The notes beneath the pieces were generated by a model. The model saw nothing but the letters and a program-made list of their open reading frames with translations. It was not told where the DNA came from and did not search any database. This document shows positions 44,818 to 56,936 of a stretch of 64,000 nt of DNA, piece after piece. How positions within the stretch are numbered: the stretch's first letter is position 1; each line of letters opens with the position of its first letter. Position numbers and translations under genes: made by a program. Origin of the DNA: Artemia franciscana (Eukaryota; Arthropoda; Branchiopoda; Anostraca; Artemiidae); NCBI RefSeq assembly GCF_032884065.1, contig NC_088864.1, positions 23,761,486 to 23,825,485 on the forward strand, written 5' to 3'.

Positions 44818-46519
44818 TAGGTTCTTTTCTTTATCATTTTTTTACCTTCCAATAGAATTGAACAACCATGTTGGGTTCCAAACCAGTGCTTTCCCCATTT
44901 CGGTTATGCTCGTATTGTCAAAGGTCTTAGTATCGAGCACACATTCAGTAATTCTTGCCAGAGGGACTAATTAAAAAAATAAATACATAGGGGAGTTGTA
45001 CAAAAAACATAGAGGAAGCTATAATTGATCCTGAAATCGTTAGATATTAACCGAAAGCCCCACCCCCTCCCCATATATATAAGCCTGATTGACAATTGAA
45101 AGTAATGAGCAGACTTAAAACAAAATATATACTAGCCCTCGTTAAGAGAGGGCTTACGCTTTACATTATTTTCTATCTGTTTTAATTTGTTTGCAACAAG
45201 TGAATCATAGACCACACAAACATTTGCCAAAGGACAAAACTCAGCCCCCCTTAGGAGTGTGCACTTGGAAATAGGTAGATTTGTATGGTGTTTTTCTATG
45301 CAATGGACAAACTAGCTGTCAATCTGATATTACCTTTTTTCTACTTTCTGTTACCACTGGTTAGATAAAGTTACACCGGAAAAAAGTACACTTCTCAGCA
45401 AAATTGCGAAGAGAGGCTCTGAAATTTTTAGGCTATTATTTCTGAATTTTTCATAAAGTAAAAAAAATGAAATTATTAATCTATTAAAGTTACTAGTCTA
45501 TAAAAATTAGTATTTACCAAGTCCCACTCCTCCCCCTCCTCCACTGTTTCTGCATGCATGGTTCACACGAGTTTGAGAAATAGAATTGGAAAGTACAAAA
45601 AAAAATAATTCAACGCCCTAATAAATAAAATATTAAGCAAATCAGCAGGTATCCACGCACACTGGGCCTTCGGGCCCTTGGCACCTCACCCAAATCTGTA
45701 GATCTTTACAACTGTTCCTATAATTTCTTTTATTTTCCATACATTTCTCCGACTTCCGCTTACTTTAAATCCCCCATTCCACAAAAATTTGACTTTTACA
45801 GGTTTAGAATCTAATTCAAAATCAAATTAGTGTGTGCAAGTTAGTATTTGGCATGTATTGACCAAATGAGCTTTGTTTACAGAATTTTTTGTCATTTTTC
45901 AAAGCATATCTCACCTTTTTCATGAGGAAAATAGTAAAGAACCGGAACTTCTCATCCAGAACTTCGTGCTAGGGATTATGGGGCACACTTTCCCTAGTTA
46001 TTCAGGGATTTTCTCAGAAAGTGTGCATCAAAGGGGCTCGTGCACCCTTACAAACTATAATACGATGGATTTTCGGGAGCAGAATCTCCCTTCAGGAAAG
46101 CTCTTCCTTTTTCCCCTTCAAGTTTTCCGGATTTTTTCTTCTAATTATAAATCGGTCTTAAAGTCAAAAAATAAACACCTCTTTAAAAAAGAACAATACC
46201 AGTCCGTCAGATATTCTTCCAGATTGCTCGAAAATTCTCGTGACAAATTGTCTACCCCCCTTGCTCGTATCATTAATACAATAACTAGTTCAGATTTTGA
46301 AAGCATGTCGACCCATTACCCTTACTCCAGTTTTCTTTCAGTTGCATGAGAAATTACCAACAGATTGACTAAAAGTGAAAAATATGCCTCGTATATTACT
46401 ATAAAAATTCTAGCCTCCTATATATTTTGGAAAAATTAAATGAACTTCCGCCTGTTGTTTACTTAGCAACTCGCCTGAATTCAACGCATGCAAATCCAGA
46501 ATTACAAAAAAGGGACTCA

Positions 46520-47210
46520 ACCTTATTCTAGTTGACGTTTAGAAGGCTTTCTTTTCAACTGATCATAGTTTGTTCATTGAAAAAACTTTTAAATTAGTTC
46601 CATATCGACCATTTCCCTGTAAGAATTATTGCTTCCTTTCTACCAAACCGTTCCCAATGTGTCTAACACCGAAGCAATTACTCTAATTTTCAATCAGTTT
46701 TTGTAACTTGCTGCAAGGAATCATATTTGACCCTCTAATGTTCCTTATAGGGGATTGGATGGTTTGTGTTTAAGATCCTTGAAGACATTTCCAGTAAGCC
46801 TCTTCAAGCAGTATGAAAGTTAAATAAATCCTCAGTTCTTACTTATATTTTCTTAATTAACTCTCTATCTTTTGAAACTCCTATTCCTACTGTGCTCATG
46901 CTGAACTGAACTTGGCCTAACCTTGTCATTTAATCTTAGGTGGGAAACCCATGTTGACAACATTACTAAAAAGGTTAACTAATCCTTCGCCCTACTTAAG
47001 ACTCTTCAAATTTAGATGCTTAGTGAATCCTATCCTCCATATTCTACATATTTCGTTCATTCTTTATATTCGTTTCCTGAGTGGCATTATAGCCTAACTG
47101 AGGGAAATAAAAAAAAAAATCGAGGTCATTCGAAAAGAATTGATGGGTCTCAACGTGAGTTTTGTCACAGAGCAGTGTACTTTAAGTTTAGTTCTTTCTT
47201 TTTTTTTAAT
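46520..47210 (+). pseudogene. Decayed non-LTR retrotransposon reverse transcriptase
   Basis: Frame-shifting pieces in order match Jockey/CR1-type RTs. LVDV-KAFFSTDHSLFIEK at about 46529 fits the motif A region (D-x-x-KAFD-x-x-DH). SFLPNRSQCV at about 46635 fits SYL-x-NR-x-Q-x-V. VTCCKESYL and PLMFLI at about 46702-46750 fit VTxGVPQGS-x-LGPLLFLI. WETHVDNITKKVN at about 46941 fits the post-RT WxxHI-x-x-x-x-x-K. YSTYFVHSLYSFPEWHYSLT and KRIDG follow at about 47038-47140. Several stops and frameshifts show that it is long dead. No 3' tail or target duplication was identified. The sequence upstream (45870-46350, one open frame) may be the same element but I cannot match it. Confidence 0.6.
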
Positions 47211-47310
47211 TAAACCCGATTGTACCTTGAACCTTGAAAATTCAGAAGAGAGCTCTTAATACTGGTTTTAAAACACAGATGACCTATCTTTGAAAGAAAC
47301 CTTTTAAAGA

Positions 47311-47720
47311 AATGTGACTATAATCGGTACTTGTTAATTATCAAGAACATACTCAAGAATCTTGCTCTGTAAGATCTGACAAAAACGGGTTTGCCTCACT
47401 GCACTCGGTTATGATTTGCGCGTTTTTAGTGAGTAAAACTAAGATGTAGGTATATTTAAATTAAATATATAATATGTAGTGGGGGATAGGGTAAGTTAGG
47501 TATTTAATATAATGCGTTCTGGGCGACCTGCTTTCCATAATTCTCTGTTGTAGTTTCGATAATTTTGCTTCTAAAGTATTATATTTTCATTGTATTTTTG
47601 TATATTTCATCAGGATTAATTTTATCCTTTGACCGTACCAACACCCCTTGGAAACTATTCTCCCCTCTTCAGAATATCCCACAAACTGTTTGCTGAAACG
47701 TATCTTGTTAGATATAACCC
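47311..47720 (+). repeat. Family D repeat, copy 2
   Basis: Same order as the copy at 37213, shorter by deletion in the right half. It begins directly after the decayed RT region (46520-47210), so it may be that element's 3' untranslated part, but the copy at 37213 has no RT beside it. Confidence 0.6.
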
Positions 47721-49772
47721 TACGTAATACACATGAGACCCTTTGCACCAGCTTTGATCAAAGGCTTTAATTGCCTTTTTGGGCATCAGCTCGAAAAAGT
47801 AAGACCATGCTAGTTTTTATAATCAATAGAAAACTAAAAGGACATTTGGATCATTAATATGACTACCTGACATTTATCAATCGGGATATTTTAGTTATCT
47901 TTTTAATACATTTGCCCTCCCACATGTCCTTTATCCATCCCTTCGTTTTCGTGATTTTAGAATTTGTGCTTTTTCTAGAACTTACGTTTCCTATTGTATT
48001 TTAATTCTATTGTATTGTAAATATTGTAAATTCTTACTTGGGTTTCCAGGTTCGTTTAGCATCACTAGAAAAGTCTCGAGATTCCAATTAATGAACTGTT
48101 GGAGTGGATAAGATTGCAAACGATAATTTCTACATTAAAACGGAAAATATTGTCGGTATCCATAACCATCTTCTTTTGTTTTCATAATATAATAAACGCT
48201 TGAGATCTTCTCATTTTCGTTACTTTATTTCGTCGCCGTTATTTTTAAAGGTCCCGTTTTACATTTTCAAACTTTTTAAGCATTTGCCAAAAACCCCTTG
48301 CTGAGTTCAAAGGATAGATCAGAAATGCAATGCATGTTTCTTTGCAAATCATGCTTTGGCCCTCCTAATTTATATTACCCTCCTTATCTTCTCTTTGAAA
48401 ACAGCTTAGGCAAGGTTTTTGCGATTGCCTCGGGGGTCTGGAAATGTCAGGTACGATCTTTGGGCATAACAACGACGATTTTTAATGCATTCTGTTCAAT
48501 TATTTTCTATCCTGATTGGGTTCTCTTTTTTCCGTAAAAATTTCATTTGTTTGATTTTTAGGAGGGTTTTTGTAACTTTATTTATTTATCTTTTACGCTC
48601 CATCATTGTAAAAGAAATAAATAGAGACCTGGGCCCACGAACTATTCCTTCCTCACCATAGCCCAATGGCGAACTCCCTCCAAATGGAGAAAGGTCAAAA
48701 AGGTTAAAACGGAAAGTTAAAGGTCCACGGAAACGTAAACAAGTCCAATAATTAATTCAATATGGAACGTTTTTCCATTTTTTCTTTTAACCCAATAGGC
48801 TCTCTTATTATTTTGATTTTTTATGGTTGACAATTATTTTTAGTTATTTATGTTTTTCTTTTTTTAAGCCGATATTTTACGTTTAACCTCCTAAAGCTTC
48901 CCAGATCTTCTAGATTAACACCAGACAAATCTTATTTTTTAAAATAATAGCGTTACTTATTTTCTTGTGTATTTCTTATCGCATATTAATAACAACGCAA
49001 GACACACTTAAGTAATAACTAACTTATATATAGCTTTGATCAATCCAAGCTACGTTGAACGTATGAAAAAATATAGAATGGACGAAAGAGAAACAAAAGA
49101 GACAAGGTAACATAATCGCAATGGCGGTGAAAATAGCATAAAAATAAGATTGATTTTTTTTTAAAATTTAATCCAGCAAAGGAAGAAGAAAACAAGTTTA
49201 CAAAGAGACCAGAATCAAGTTAGGAAACAAACAATTTTCTCTAGGGTGCAAATATGCACCAAAAAACATTTTGAAGCATACTTTTCGAATTTTCCAGGGG
49301 GGGGGGGCTTCCTTTAAAATGACTCCAATTTTGGGAAGAATTCCTCTCCACATGTCCGAATATGCAACAATATTAATAAATTGCATGGGGCTGTAACCGA
49401 CTATTAATATTATTGTCACACTACATAAGTAGCTTAAAGAAAAAAAATATAAAATTTTACACATCATTTTACTGGACTCTCAATCGTCTTAACCTTGCTA
49501 ATCGTCCATCCAATCTTCATACATCAGAACTGTCATTACTTATAATTATATAGCACATCATTATAGTAACATACTTTTCTTATATCACACCAGGCCTGGC
49601 CAAAAATCAATTACAGAAATGGTTTAAAAATTATATCCGTTGCACTATGACAACAGAGCAAGGCAATTTTAGGATTCTACTTAGTTTTTGCGTAACTAAT
49701 ATAAGAACATTTTACAATGATATACGATTTTTTTTCTAGTACATGCTTTGTATTAAACACTCGAAAGAATTA
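47721..49772. other. Region just 3' of the TNPO3-like stop
   Basis: Should include the 3' untranslated region of the TNPO3-like transcript near 49772 and below. I could not pick a poly(A) signal with confidence. No other gene was recognised. Confidence 0.35.
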
Positions 49773-49833
49773 TTATCGATAGAGTCGAATGAAATCCCTT
49801 AGTGCACGTGTCACGTCTTTTGAACTAGTAGCC
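49773..49833 (-). CDS. TNPO3: TNPO3-like last coding exon and stop
   Basis: The acceptor TTTTTTTTCTAG precedes GGCTACTAG. Joined to the previous GG it reads GATSSKDVTRALRDFIRLYR and then TAA (49775-49773). The final ALRDFIRLYR closely matches the conserved end of transportin-3. Confidence 0.87.
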
Positions 49834-52800
49834 CTAGAAAAAAAAGAAATAAAATAGTTAGGGACGAAATTTGACAAAGAACTCATTAAAATACAATTCT
49901 TGAGTTCTGCCAAATTTTGGGAATACAAATTTAAAATTGGCAAGAGGCAGCACATTCGTCTTAAAAACAAAATATTTCAGAAATGAATAGAACAAAAAAT
50001 TCTTGGAATACTTGAATTCTGGTTTCCATAAATATCCAAACAGGCCAGTAGATGGCATACGATTGAAAGCTCAAAAGATACTAGGAATAGTAGATAATAA
50101 CAAAATAAGGACGGACGGCAATTTTATCGTGCTTTTTAATATATAAAAGGGATAGATTCAATGTGTATTCGCTAAAGAGCTTCAGTTTGGAAAAGCATGG
50201 CAAGAATTTCCACTGAAATAAGATACTAATTCGCTAAATTGTTCCAAAAGATGGTAATTCTTAATAAAGATGGCACTGCATGCAGGTTTCAGTCTTGCAA
50301 CAAAATATAAAAAGAACTGTGAAAGTGCAAGATCCGAGATTTATCTAACAGTAGTTCTACTGCTTGTCATCGCTTCAAGGTTTTTAAGACCGGAATACTG
50401 TTGAGCCCAACCCAAGACCTTGGCATATTATAGACACCAAGCATAACTACTCAAAGGGATTCCAATGCGTCTATTCTTTATGGGCGGAATGAACCTTACA
50501 TAGATGACCGACCTTAGAAGAAAGAAGAACGACATTTTACTCATATAGCCAATCTTGTACATTTTGCTCACAGGAAATTTAAATCATACTGATCTTGGCT
50601 ACGTAATTTGACTCACAGTCGGGCGTTTAGTTTACAAAATTACATGACAAATCGGTCTAGACGTTTACCCCACAAAAAATACCCCCCCCCTCTATGGAAG
50701 ATTTATCCGCACGCAAATGAGGAAGGGACAGTCCCCCTCCCCCCTATACAGAATAAATTCTGCTCATTTTCGGGTTTAATGTTACTCTTTACTTTCATAA
50801 TAATAGGGCATACCAGAAACTTCCCCAGATATCAAGAGGAATTAAATATACATTTTTACCTCCAATTCCCCTCACCCGCCCCTTCCTTAGAACTAATTCT
50901 GTATCTACCTAAGGCTCAATTTGTGGTGGAGATATATGTCTGACTTGTAAAAATATAACAAAAATGCATAAAAACATATTTTTGACACGTTAAAGAAAAG
51001 TTTTGTATCCCCCCCCAAACAAGTCCTGGATACGATCCCGTGGTTATTTATCAATTTCTAATTCCTATCTCCCCTCGCCTGTCCCTTAAAACTAATTCTG
51101 TATTTTTTTGAAAGCTCAATGAGAGTTGGGATGTTTTGGCATAACAATGCACCCTCTGAGACATCTCCCTCCCTCCATAGCTACAAAACAATCAGAAACT
51201 CTGTTGTAAAGGATTAAAGCCCTTATATACAAATGTTTGGAACTGTGTATTTATTGCCATGGATAATGATCATGGATAAAAACAACAACAAGTAGGACAA
51301 GAGGGAATTTACTTAAGACGGTCAAATTTGTTAGATCTTACAAAATATTTTGGTTCTATATCCAAGGGTCATCCACGGCAAACTACGTATATAAATTAAA
51401 TAAAAATTCAAATAAAATGAGATCTTTAAAATTGAAATTGATAAATTAAAACAATCACAAGTTTGTTGTTTTATGAAGGAAAGGCAATGTGATCTTCGCC
51501 GTCATCTAAAGATGTGTTTTTTTTTCCAATAGTTATTGTATAAAACCAAGAGTCCTAGAAGATCGGAAGAGGACTCATTCGAACAAAATTTAAAGAATAT
51601 AAAAAATGAATTAAAAAAAATTAAATAGAATTGAGGACAACTAGCCCCCTTCCCCTTTCCCTTTTTCTCTCAGAGACATCCAAATGAAATTCTGACATAG
51701 CCATTCCCTTCATCATAACTGAAAGGTCAGATAAATATCCCTCTGGGGATGACAAGACCCCAACAGATTTAGGGAAAGGACTATAAATTTTGAAATTCGT
51801 CCATTGCTTACAGAAAGTATTTGTTATTGGGAAATATACGGACGAGGGGAGGGGCGATATACGGACGAGATCAGTGTTATAGAACGGCCGACGAGGAGGG
51901 CTTGAAGTTTCATCTATACACAACTGAGAATACATTTAAAAGAGGCAGGAGATAGCAGAAGAGGCCTTCCCCAGTACAAGAACATCATAAAAAAATTGTA
52001 TCCTAAAATGGGGCAAAGTAAAATCTTGTGGTTTAAATTCAACCTTTTCATACTAATATGTATTTGTTTCTTTTTTTTTTAGAATTCAATTTTACCATTA
52101 CATTTAAATTCTTAGGAATCTTAAAAACAACGATAGAATATTACTAATACAAATTACTTGAAAATACAAAAAAAAAATATTAATTACTGATTTACCGAAG
52201 AAAAGGTCATAATAACTTTAATTACAGGATCTATGATTTCAATACAATAGATGGCAGTTGAGCATAAATCCGACATACAAAGGTTTGTTAAGCCTATCTC
52301 CCTTTTGCCTACTCAAAATAGAAAATTTAGGGATTTGAGCCCTCTGGAACTCCGAAATACGGAAGCTTTTGGATCAAATACTCCAGACAGAAATAAATTG
52401 CTAGCTAGAACCAGGTCCCTGAATACAATAAGACATTATGCAAGAAATCTTTACTAGTAAAAAGAAAAGAAAAGATTTTTGGATGGGTTAAGCGGACATG
52501 CCTTGACATTATAGCAGATAATATAAGACCAGTATTATGTTAACAATTACAGTAGGACCACAAATACTCATGAATGCCAACAAAGTGTTGCAAAGAAGCA
52601 AGTACACAGGTGCCCAAGCAATAAGTATCATGCAACAGTAAAGGTGATCCGGCACAGTTTTCTGCGGTGTCGATATTGTTGGGTGAAGCGTATATTTGAA
52701 AAGACCTCAGAGGCCTCTGCAAAATCGTTTAGGATCGTCTTGTCTTATTAGTAATATGATCGCTATTGCTGGCTCAAACAGTATCATTTTTAATCAATGT

Positions 52801-54632
52801 GACCAAAGCCAAATTTTACATGAAACATCTTAAAAAAATGTGTTTAATGATGGAAAGCATTAGGGAGGACTAAACCTCAGGTATGATTGATCAAATCTAA
52901 GGTGAACTAAAAATACTTACAACGCGTAATATTGTATGCATGTATCAGCTACGTGCTTATGCACGTCTATATTATTGTGAATAAATATTTCCTTACCCCA
53001 ATATTATTCCTGCTTTGTCAGACTGACCAAAAACAGGAACAAGAATTGTAAACTAAATGAAAATTACTGAACCTTGTAAAAACAAAATAAAAATCAACAA
53101 ATTTCGTAGGGTCCAGTCCCTCCATTATAGGACAAGCCGACATAGGAACATTACTTACCCTAGGTTTAGACCGTACAACTAATTTTGAAACAGTTTTTGA
53201 TGCTTCTACTTTTAAACAGCAGCAACTAAAAAAAGTTTTTAAAAAGTGCATTAGAACCCTCCCCTCAAAATAATGTTGGATTCACCCTAAATTTTTACTC
53301 CATCTTCGTCCCTGTAAATAAACATAGGACTGAAGCGAGGACAAGCATATGTTTTCGCAATATACATCATATACTACTCTTCTCTCTCTCCTGTTTTCCA
53401 AATAGAGCTCGGAAAAATAACCATTTTAAATGGAATCATAGTTTTGATGAAATTTCTTCCAGAAAAGGAAAGAAGACTCTTCCCACGATTTGTTTTAAAT
53501 TTTTTAGCTTTCTGAGCAATTTCTATCCTTATCTGACATAAACCCCTGAAACAATTGTTCTGAAAGTTGGCAAACCTGAGATTTTTCAGGGGAGTAAAGG
53601 CTAAATAGGTGTTTTAACTTTTTTGGGATAAAAGGCTTCTTTTTTAAAGTTTGACATTTTTCAGTACTTCTATCAAATATTAGTCTTCTGCTATAGGGCC
53701 TTGTACACTTACCCTCCTCTCTGGTAGCAACTGCCAATCTAGAATTACCTTCAGCTTAAAAAAAACAACAACAAGTTTTTACTTCTGAATCGACTTTTTT
53801 GGTAGTTGAATTAAAAGGTAGAGTGGGATTCCAGTTGCATGATGTTGCCCTACGTAGTAGTTTAGTTGTGTGAAGACCAATATTTTGCTGCCAGAAGATA
53901 GAAAAGAAGAAATTCAATAATTAATAACGATGCCAGTTCTTCAAACGGGAACAAATTGGTACTAAGTAGAAACTGGGGATTGCCTCAAGTGATGCCATCG
54001 CCGAATAGGAATTCGAGTATCTTTAGAAGAAATACCCTTTCAAGGCTGTGTTCAAAATTGATAATGAATAAAAAGTATTTCAACAAATATTGTGTCGAAT
54101 CAACTGAATAGTTTTATTCACTTATTTACCTAAATATAAAAGAAATTCAAGTTTTTTTATTCAAGTTATTTACCCAAATATAAAAGAAATTCAGGTTATT
54201 TTATTCAGCTTATCTACCCAAAAATAAAAGAAATTGATGCCAGTTTTAATGTAACAACTAATTTCTGAGACCACGCTGGATAAGTAAAACATAAAACGAC
54301 TATATCTCAACTTCAATGGTCCATATATTCCCTATTAAATCAGGATTCAAAATCAAAATTTTAATTTGAATATTACTGCACCACAGCCAGCCAAAATCAA
54401 ACAAAGTATTAGCAAAATCCTGGTTTTTAGCAACTGCAGTTAGAAACAAACTTGATTGCATAGAAAATGTTGGGGAATATTGTATTTACAACAAGGGTAA
54501 ATAAAGAAGGAGGCAACTAGCGACTTTGTTGGGACTAATAATCCATCCAGTTATTCAGGGTAATAATATAAATTAGTAAATCTAACTAAAACTGCTCGGG
54601 ATGCGTTTTCGTTTTAGACAGCCGAGCTTCTC

Positions 54633-54707
<75 letters not shown>

Positions 54708-56936
54708 GTGTGCCATTCTTCAAGATTACTACTTTCGTAATTCCAGAGCATATTCAACGAGGAAAAAAGGTTTTCAAGTCCGAAGCTCCTTACTTTTATT
54801 GCTTGATAGCCAATTAAATCATACTTTCATCTTTTCGGAATTAGTGGCGATATGCCGATAGGTTTTACTAAATTAAAAAATAATTTTTTCGAATGACCGC
54901 ATCAACTTATTGCAATTTAATATAGAACGGAGGAGTATTTCCCAATTACTGACAACTTGAGAATCGCTGATGGAAAACGTATACTTAAAACAGTCAGACG
55001 AGTATATCCAACTCCTAAAGAAGATGTATCAAAAAGTAAAAAGAAAAAAGAAAAAAAAAACAACTAACCCCACAGTCTTATCGAGAAATGCTTTCATTTG
55101 TTCGTCTGTTGCTGTAACACAACCACTTGGTGTAGTGCGAGGTAATGTAGCGAAGGTTTGTGTCAATAACATTTTTGTATTCTGCAAGAAAGGATAAAAT
55201 TACAGAAAATAAAAAGTAAAAGTTCACTTAGACTTAAAAAAGATGATTTTTCAGGCGAAGTTGGCCAAATCTGACAAAGGAAATAATATAAAAAAACCTA
55301 TTAAATTATGCCAATTTTGAAAAAAATACAAAATATTTTGGGACAACATTCAAAGCCTGTCTTCAGTGCCAAATTGAAATAAATTAAACCTAAAAAACGT
55401 GATAAAATCACACGTTTGTAAAAGCGTTCTCCTTTGAGTCCCTTGAGACCCCCCCCCCCCAGGCGAAGTTGGCCAAATATGACAAAGGAAAATAATATAA
55501 AAAAACCTATTAAATTATGCCAATTTAAAAAAAAAAAAAAAAATATATTGGGACAACATTCAAAGCCTGTCTTCAGTGCCAAACTGAAATAAATTAAACC
55601 TAAAAAACGTGATAAAATCACACGTTTGTAAAAGCGTTCTCCTTTGAGTCCCTTGAGACCCCCCCCCCAAAAAAAAAAATCCTGATTACAGCCCTGACTG
55701 AGACTTCATTTTACTGTCAGCTAATATCGCCTACTTCTTAGAAATTGCCGATTAATTCATAGGGACACTGGGGAGTGGGGATAGCATTCGATTACGGTAC
55801 ATATTTTTGAAAGAAGTTGATTTATTCCAGGCTTCATACAATCAACTAGCAGTTTTGATTTTACTACATGTTCCAGAGGAAAAGCAGTGACATTCCCTAG
55901 GACTAAAAACAAGTTTTGAATTGTTATTTTGCTGGCTTATATTTTGAATCAGTTATGGTTTCTCCCGTCAATATGCAGCCCATATTGCACAGTTCATTGC
56001 GAGTGGTATATGTTATAATTTGTAAATATTAGTTTTCATAACGCAAGTTTTAGGTTTTGATGTTTTTATTTGACACTGAAGACGGGCCATGAATGTCAGT
56101 CTGAAATATCAGCCAATTTTTTTGTTTTCATTGTTGGCCCGTTCTCATTGGTTTTCTATTATTATCTTCCTCTGAAGCCAAAATAGATATGTTCTTAATT
56201 GCAAATGTATCGACTTCAAATATAATTGAGGCAATCAGATGATGGAGAAAAAAAAACAAAAAAACGGAAGACACCAAATAACCTAGTAGTATTGTATTCT
56301 GTTTATAATTCCATATGTCTTTCAGTAAAATTTTGAACATTCTAGTTCCGTCCTAGCCGAGGTTATGGGTTCGAGCCCTGGTGTCCTTGTTTTTTGTTTT
56401 GGAACGGGGATCAATGGTGTTACTCTGTAAGCTCAGCCAGGGTCGACCCAGCTCTGAATGGGTACCTGGGGAAATCTGATTTTTTCTTTGCACTGTTGTT
56501 TTCAGGTTTAGACTACGCCCTCTAGACTACAAACTAGCAAGAAGCAAGGGAGAAAAATACTGATATGAAACAGAACACCAGCAACAGCAACAAATCAATC
56601 GAAATACTCGCGCATACTGGTATTAGAACACTAGAAATGCCGAAATAGTAACTTGATCTCCCTTTCCCTGTGATGGGTTAAAAAGTAACATAGAAATAAA
56701 TTTAACTTAGGAATTATCGAGGTAATAAAGTTAAAAGCAATACAACCTACCTCTCTATCCACACTAGCAAACGAATATATGACATCAGCCACATCAACCG
56801 TATTATAGCTGGATAGTTGAAAAATTGAAGCATTTAGCAAAGTTGTGAGTATAAGAGCACCTTGTGAGCTTATCACATTCCTAACTAGTTCCTGGCGCTG
56901 GGAGTCTTCATCGTTATATGTTACACCATTACTGGG
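49773..56936 (-). CDS. TNPO3: Transportin-3 homologue, C-terminal part (last three coding exons; 5' part outside or not found)
   Basis: Coding exons 56936-56751, 55181-55069 and 49833-49773 join in frame into about 119 residues. They align to the C-terminus of human transportin-3 as I remember it. NGVTYNDEDSQRQELVRN matches the region before the final HEAT repeats; YNTVDVADVIYSFASVDRE matches YTLPDVAEVLWEIMQVDRP; LTQTFATLPRTTPSGCVTAT matches the [18 protein letters not shown] segment; and the end RALRDFIRLYR matches WALRDFTRLFR. Transportin-3 is a karyopherin-beta that imports phosphorylated SR splicing factors into the nucleus using Ran-GTP. The family is about 920 residues, so only about one eighth is here. 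No further upstream exon was recognised between 56937 and 64000. The last intron is 5.2 kb and contains repeats and a 70-nt A run. Confidence 0.88.
51500..51870 (+). mobile_element. Family A element, strongly decayed fragment
   Basis: GAGTCCTAGAAGATCGGAAGAGGACTCATT, then CAACTAGCCCCCTTCCC and TTGTTATTGGGAAATATACGG follow the order of the family-A middle (A1 about 6190-6480) with heavy divergence. Confidence 0.5.
52251..52457 (+). CDS. Unassigned 68-codon frame in the TNPO3 intron
   Basis: It begins at an ATG just after a possible acceptor (AATACAATAG) and ends at TAG. The translation is polar and evenly composed (FVKPISLLPTQNRKFRDLSP, later RNKLLARTRSLNTIRHYARN), unlike most nearby random frames. 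I do not recognise it. It may be an exon of a nested gene, a piece of a mobile-element protein, or chance. Confidence 0.2.
   Translation: MAVEHKSDIQRFVKPISLLPTQNRKFRDLSPLELRNTEAFGSNTPDRNKLLARTRSLNTIRHYARNLY
53504..53737 (-). CDS. Unassigned 77-codon frame in the TNPO3 intron
   Basis: Lysine- and serine-rich frame (includes STEKCQTLKKKPFIPKKLKH) on the same strand as the TNPO3-like gene. No joint with the known exons preserves the transportin end, so it is not part of that protein. A GTAAGT site lies inside it. It may be an alternative exon or chance. Confidence 0.15.
   Translation of the reverse strand: MAVATREEGKCTRPYSRRLIFDRSTEKCQTLKKKPFIPKKLKHLFSLYSPEKSQVCQLSEQLFQGFMSDKDRNCSES
54636..54705. 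repeat. Uninterrupted run of about 70 A
   Basis: A single homopolymer lies between TCTTCTCTGT and TCGTGTGCC. Its length suggests the tail of a recently retroposed transcript on the plus strand or slippage of an older tail. The 40 nt to its left (GGGATGCG to GCTTCTCTGT) are not recognisable. Assembly length may be wrong for a run this long. Confidence 0.7.
55069..55181 (-). CDS. TNPO3: TNPO3-like exon, second from last
   Basis: 113 nt. The acceptor is CTTTCTTGCAG before AATACAAAAATG; the donor GTTAGT follows ACTGTGGG. It encodes NTKMLLTQTFATLPRTTPSG through KAFLDKTVG, continuing the alignment to human [20 protein letters not shown] without a gap. It ends in phase 2, which fits the next exon. 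Confidence 0.87.
55252..55668. repeat. Tandem duplication of a 208-bp unit in the TNPO3-like gene
   Basis: Two units, 55252-55459 and 55460-55668, start CAGGCGAAGTTGGCCAAAT and end in a C run. They differ mainly in homopolymer lengths (a C run, an A run) and a few substitutions, so the duplication is recent. It lies between the exons at 55181 and 56751. The right end runs into an A-rich stretch and CCTGATTACAGCCCTGA. Confidence 0.85.
56340..56490 (+). repeat. tRNA-derived SINE-like repeat
   Basis: ATGGGTTCGAGCCCTGG (56366-56382) holds a good B box (GGTTCGAGCCC). It is followed by CAGCCAGGGTCGACCCAGC and CTGAATGGGTACCTGGGGAA, which recur in altered form at 9343-9380. The A box is degraded. 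It lies inside the TNPO3-like gene, in the intron between 55181 and 56751. Confidence 0.55.
56751..56936 (-). CDS. TNPO3: TNPO3-like exon, third from last
   Basis: 186 nt, exactly 62 codons. The acceptor is TTTTTTAG before CCCAGTAATGG; the donor GTAGGT follows GATAGAGAG. It encodes PSNGVTYNDED to ASVDRE, corresponding to a late HEAT-repeat pair of transportin-3. The previous exon must end in phase 0. Confidence 0.87.

Larger units (their letters stand above)
49834..55068. other. Last intron of the TNPO3-like gene, with decayed repeats
   Basis: 5.2 kb. It holds decayed family-A pieces (about 50640-50810 and 51500-51870), two unassigned open frames (52251-52457 plus, 53504-53737 minus), and a 70-nt A run with possible retroposed flanks. 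The rest is AT-rich with no recognised coding sequence. Confidence 0.6.

Noticed and set aside
45873-46349. 158-codon open frame
   Set aside because: Long for this AT-rich DNA but with no recognisable domain. It sits just upstream of a decayed RT and may belong to it; not called as a host gene.
52540-52722. 60-codon minus frame preceded by an acceptor-like GATTTTGCAG
   Set aside because: Joining it to the TNPO3 exon at 55069 gives an immediate stop, and the known TNPO3 C-terminus is supplied by the exon at 49833.
54601-54861. 86-codon frame with a polylysine run
   Set aside because: The lysines are translation of the 70-nt A run; not a protein.
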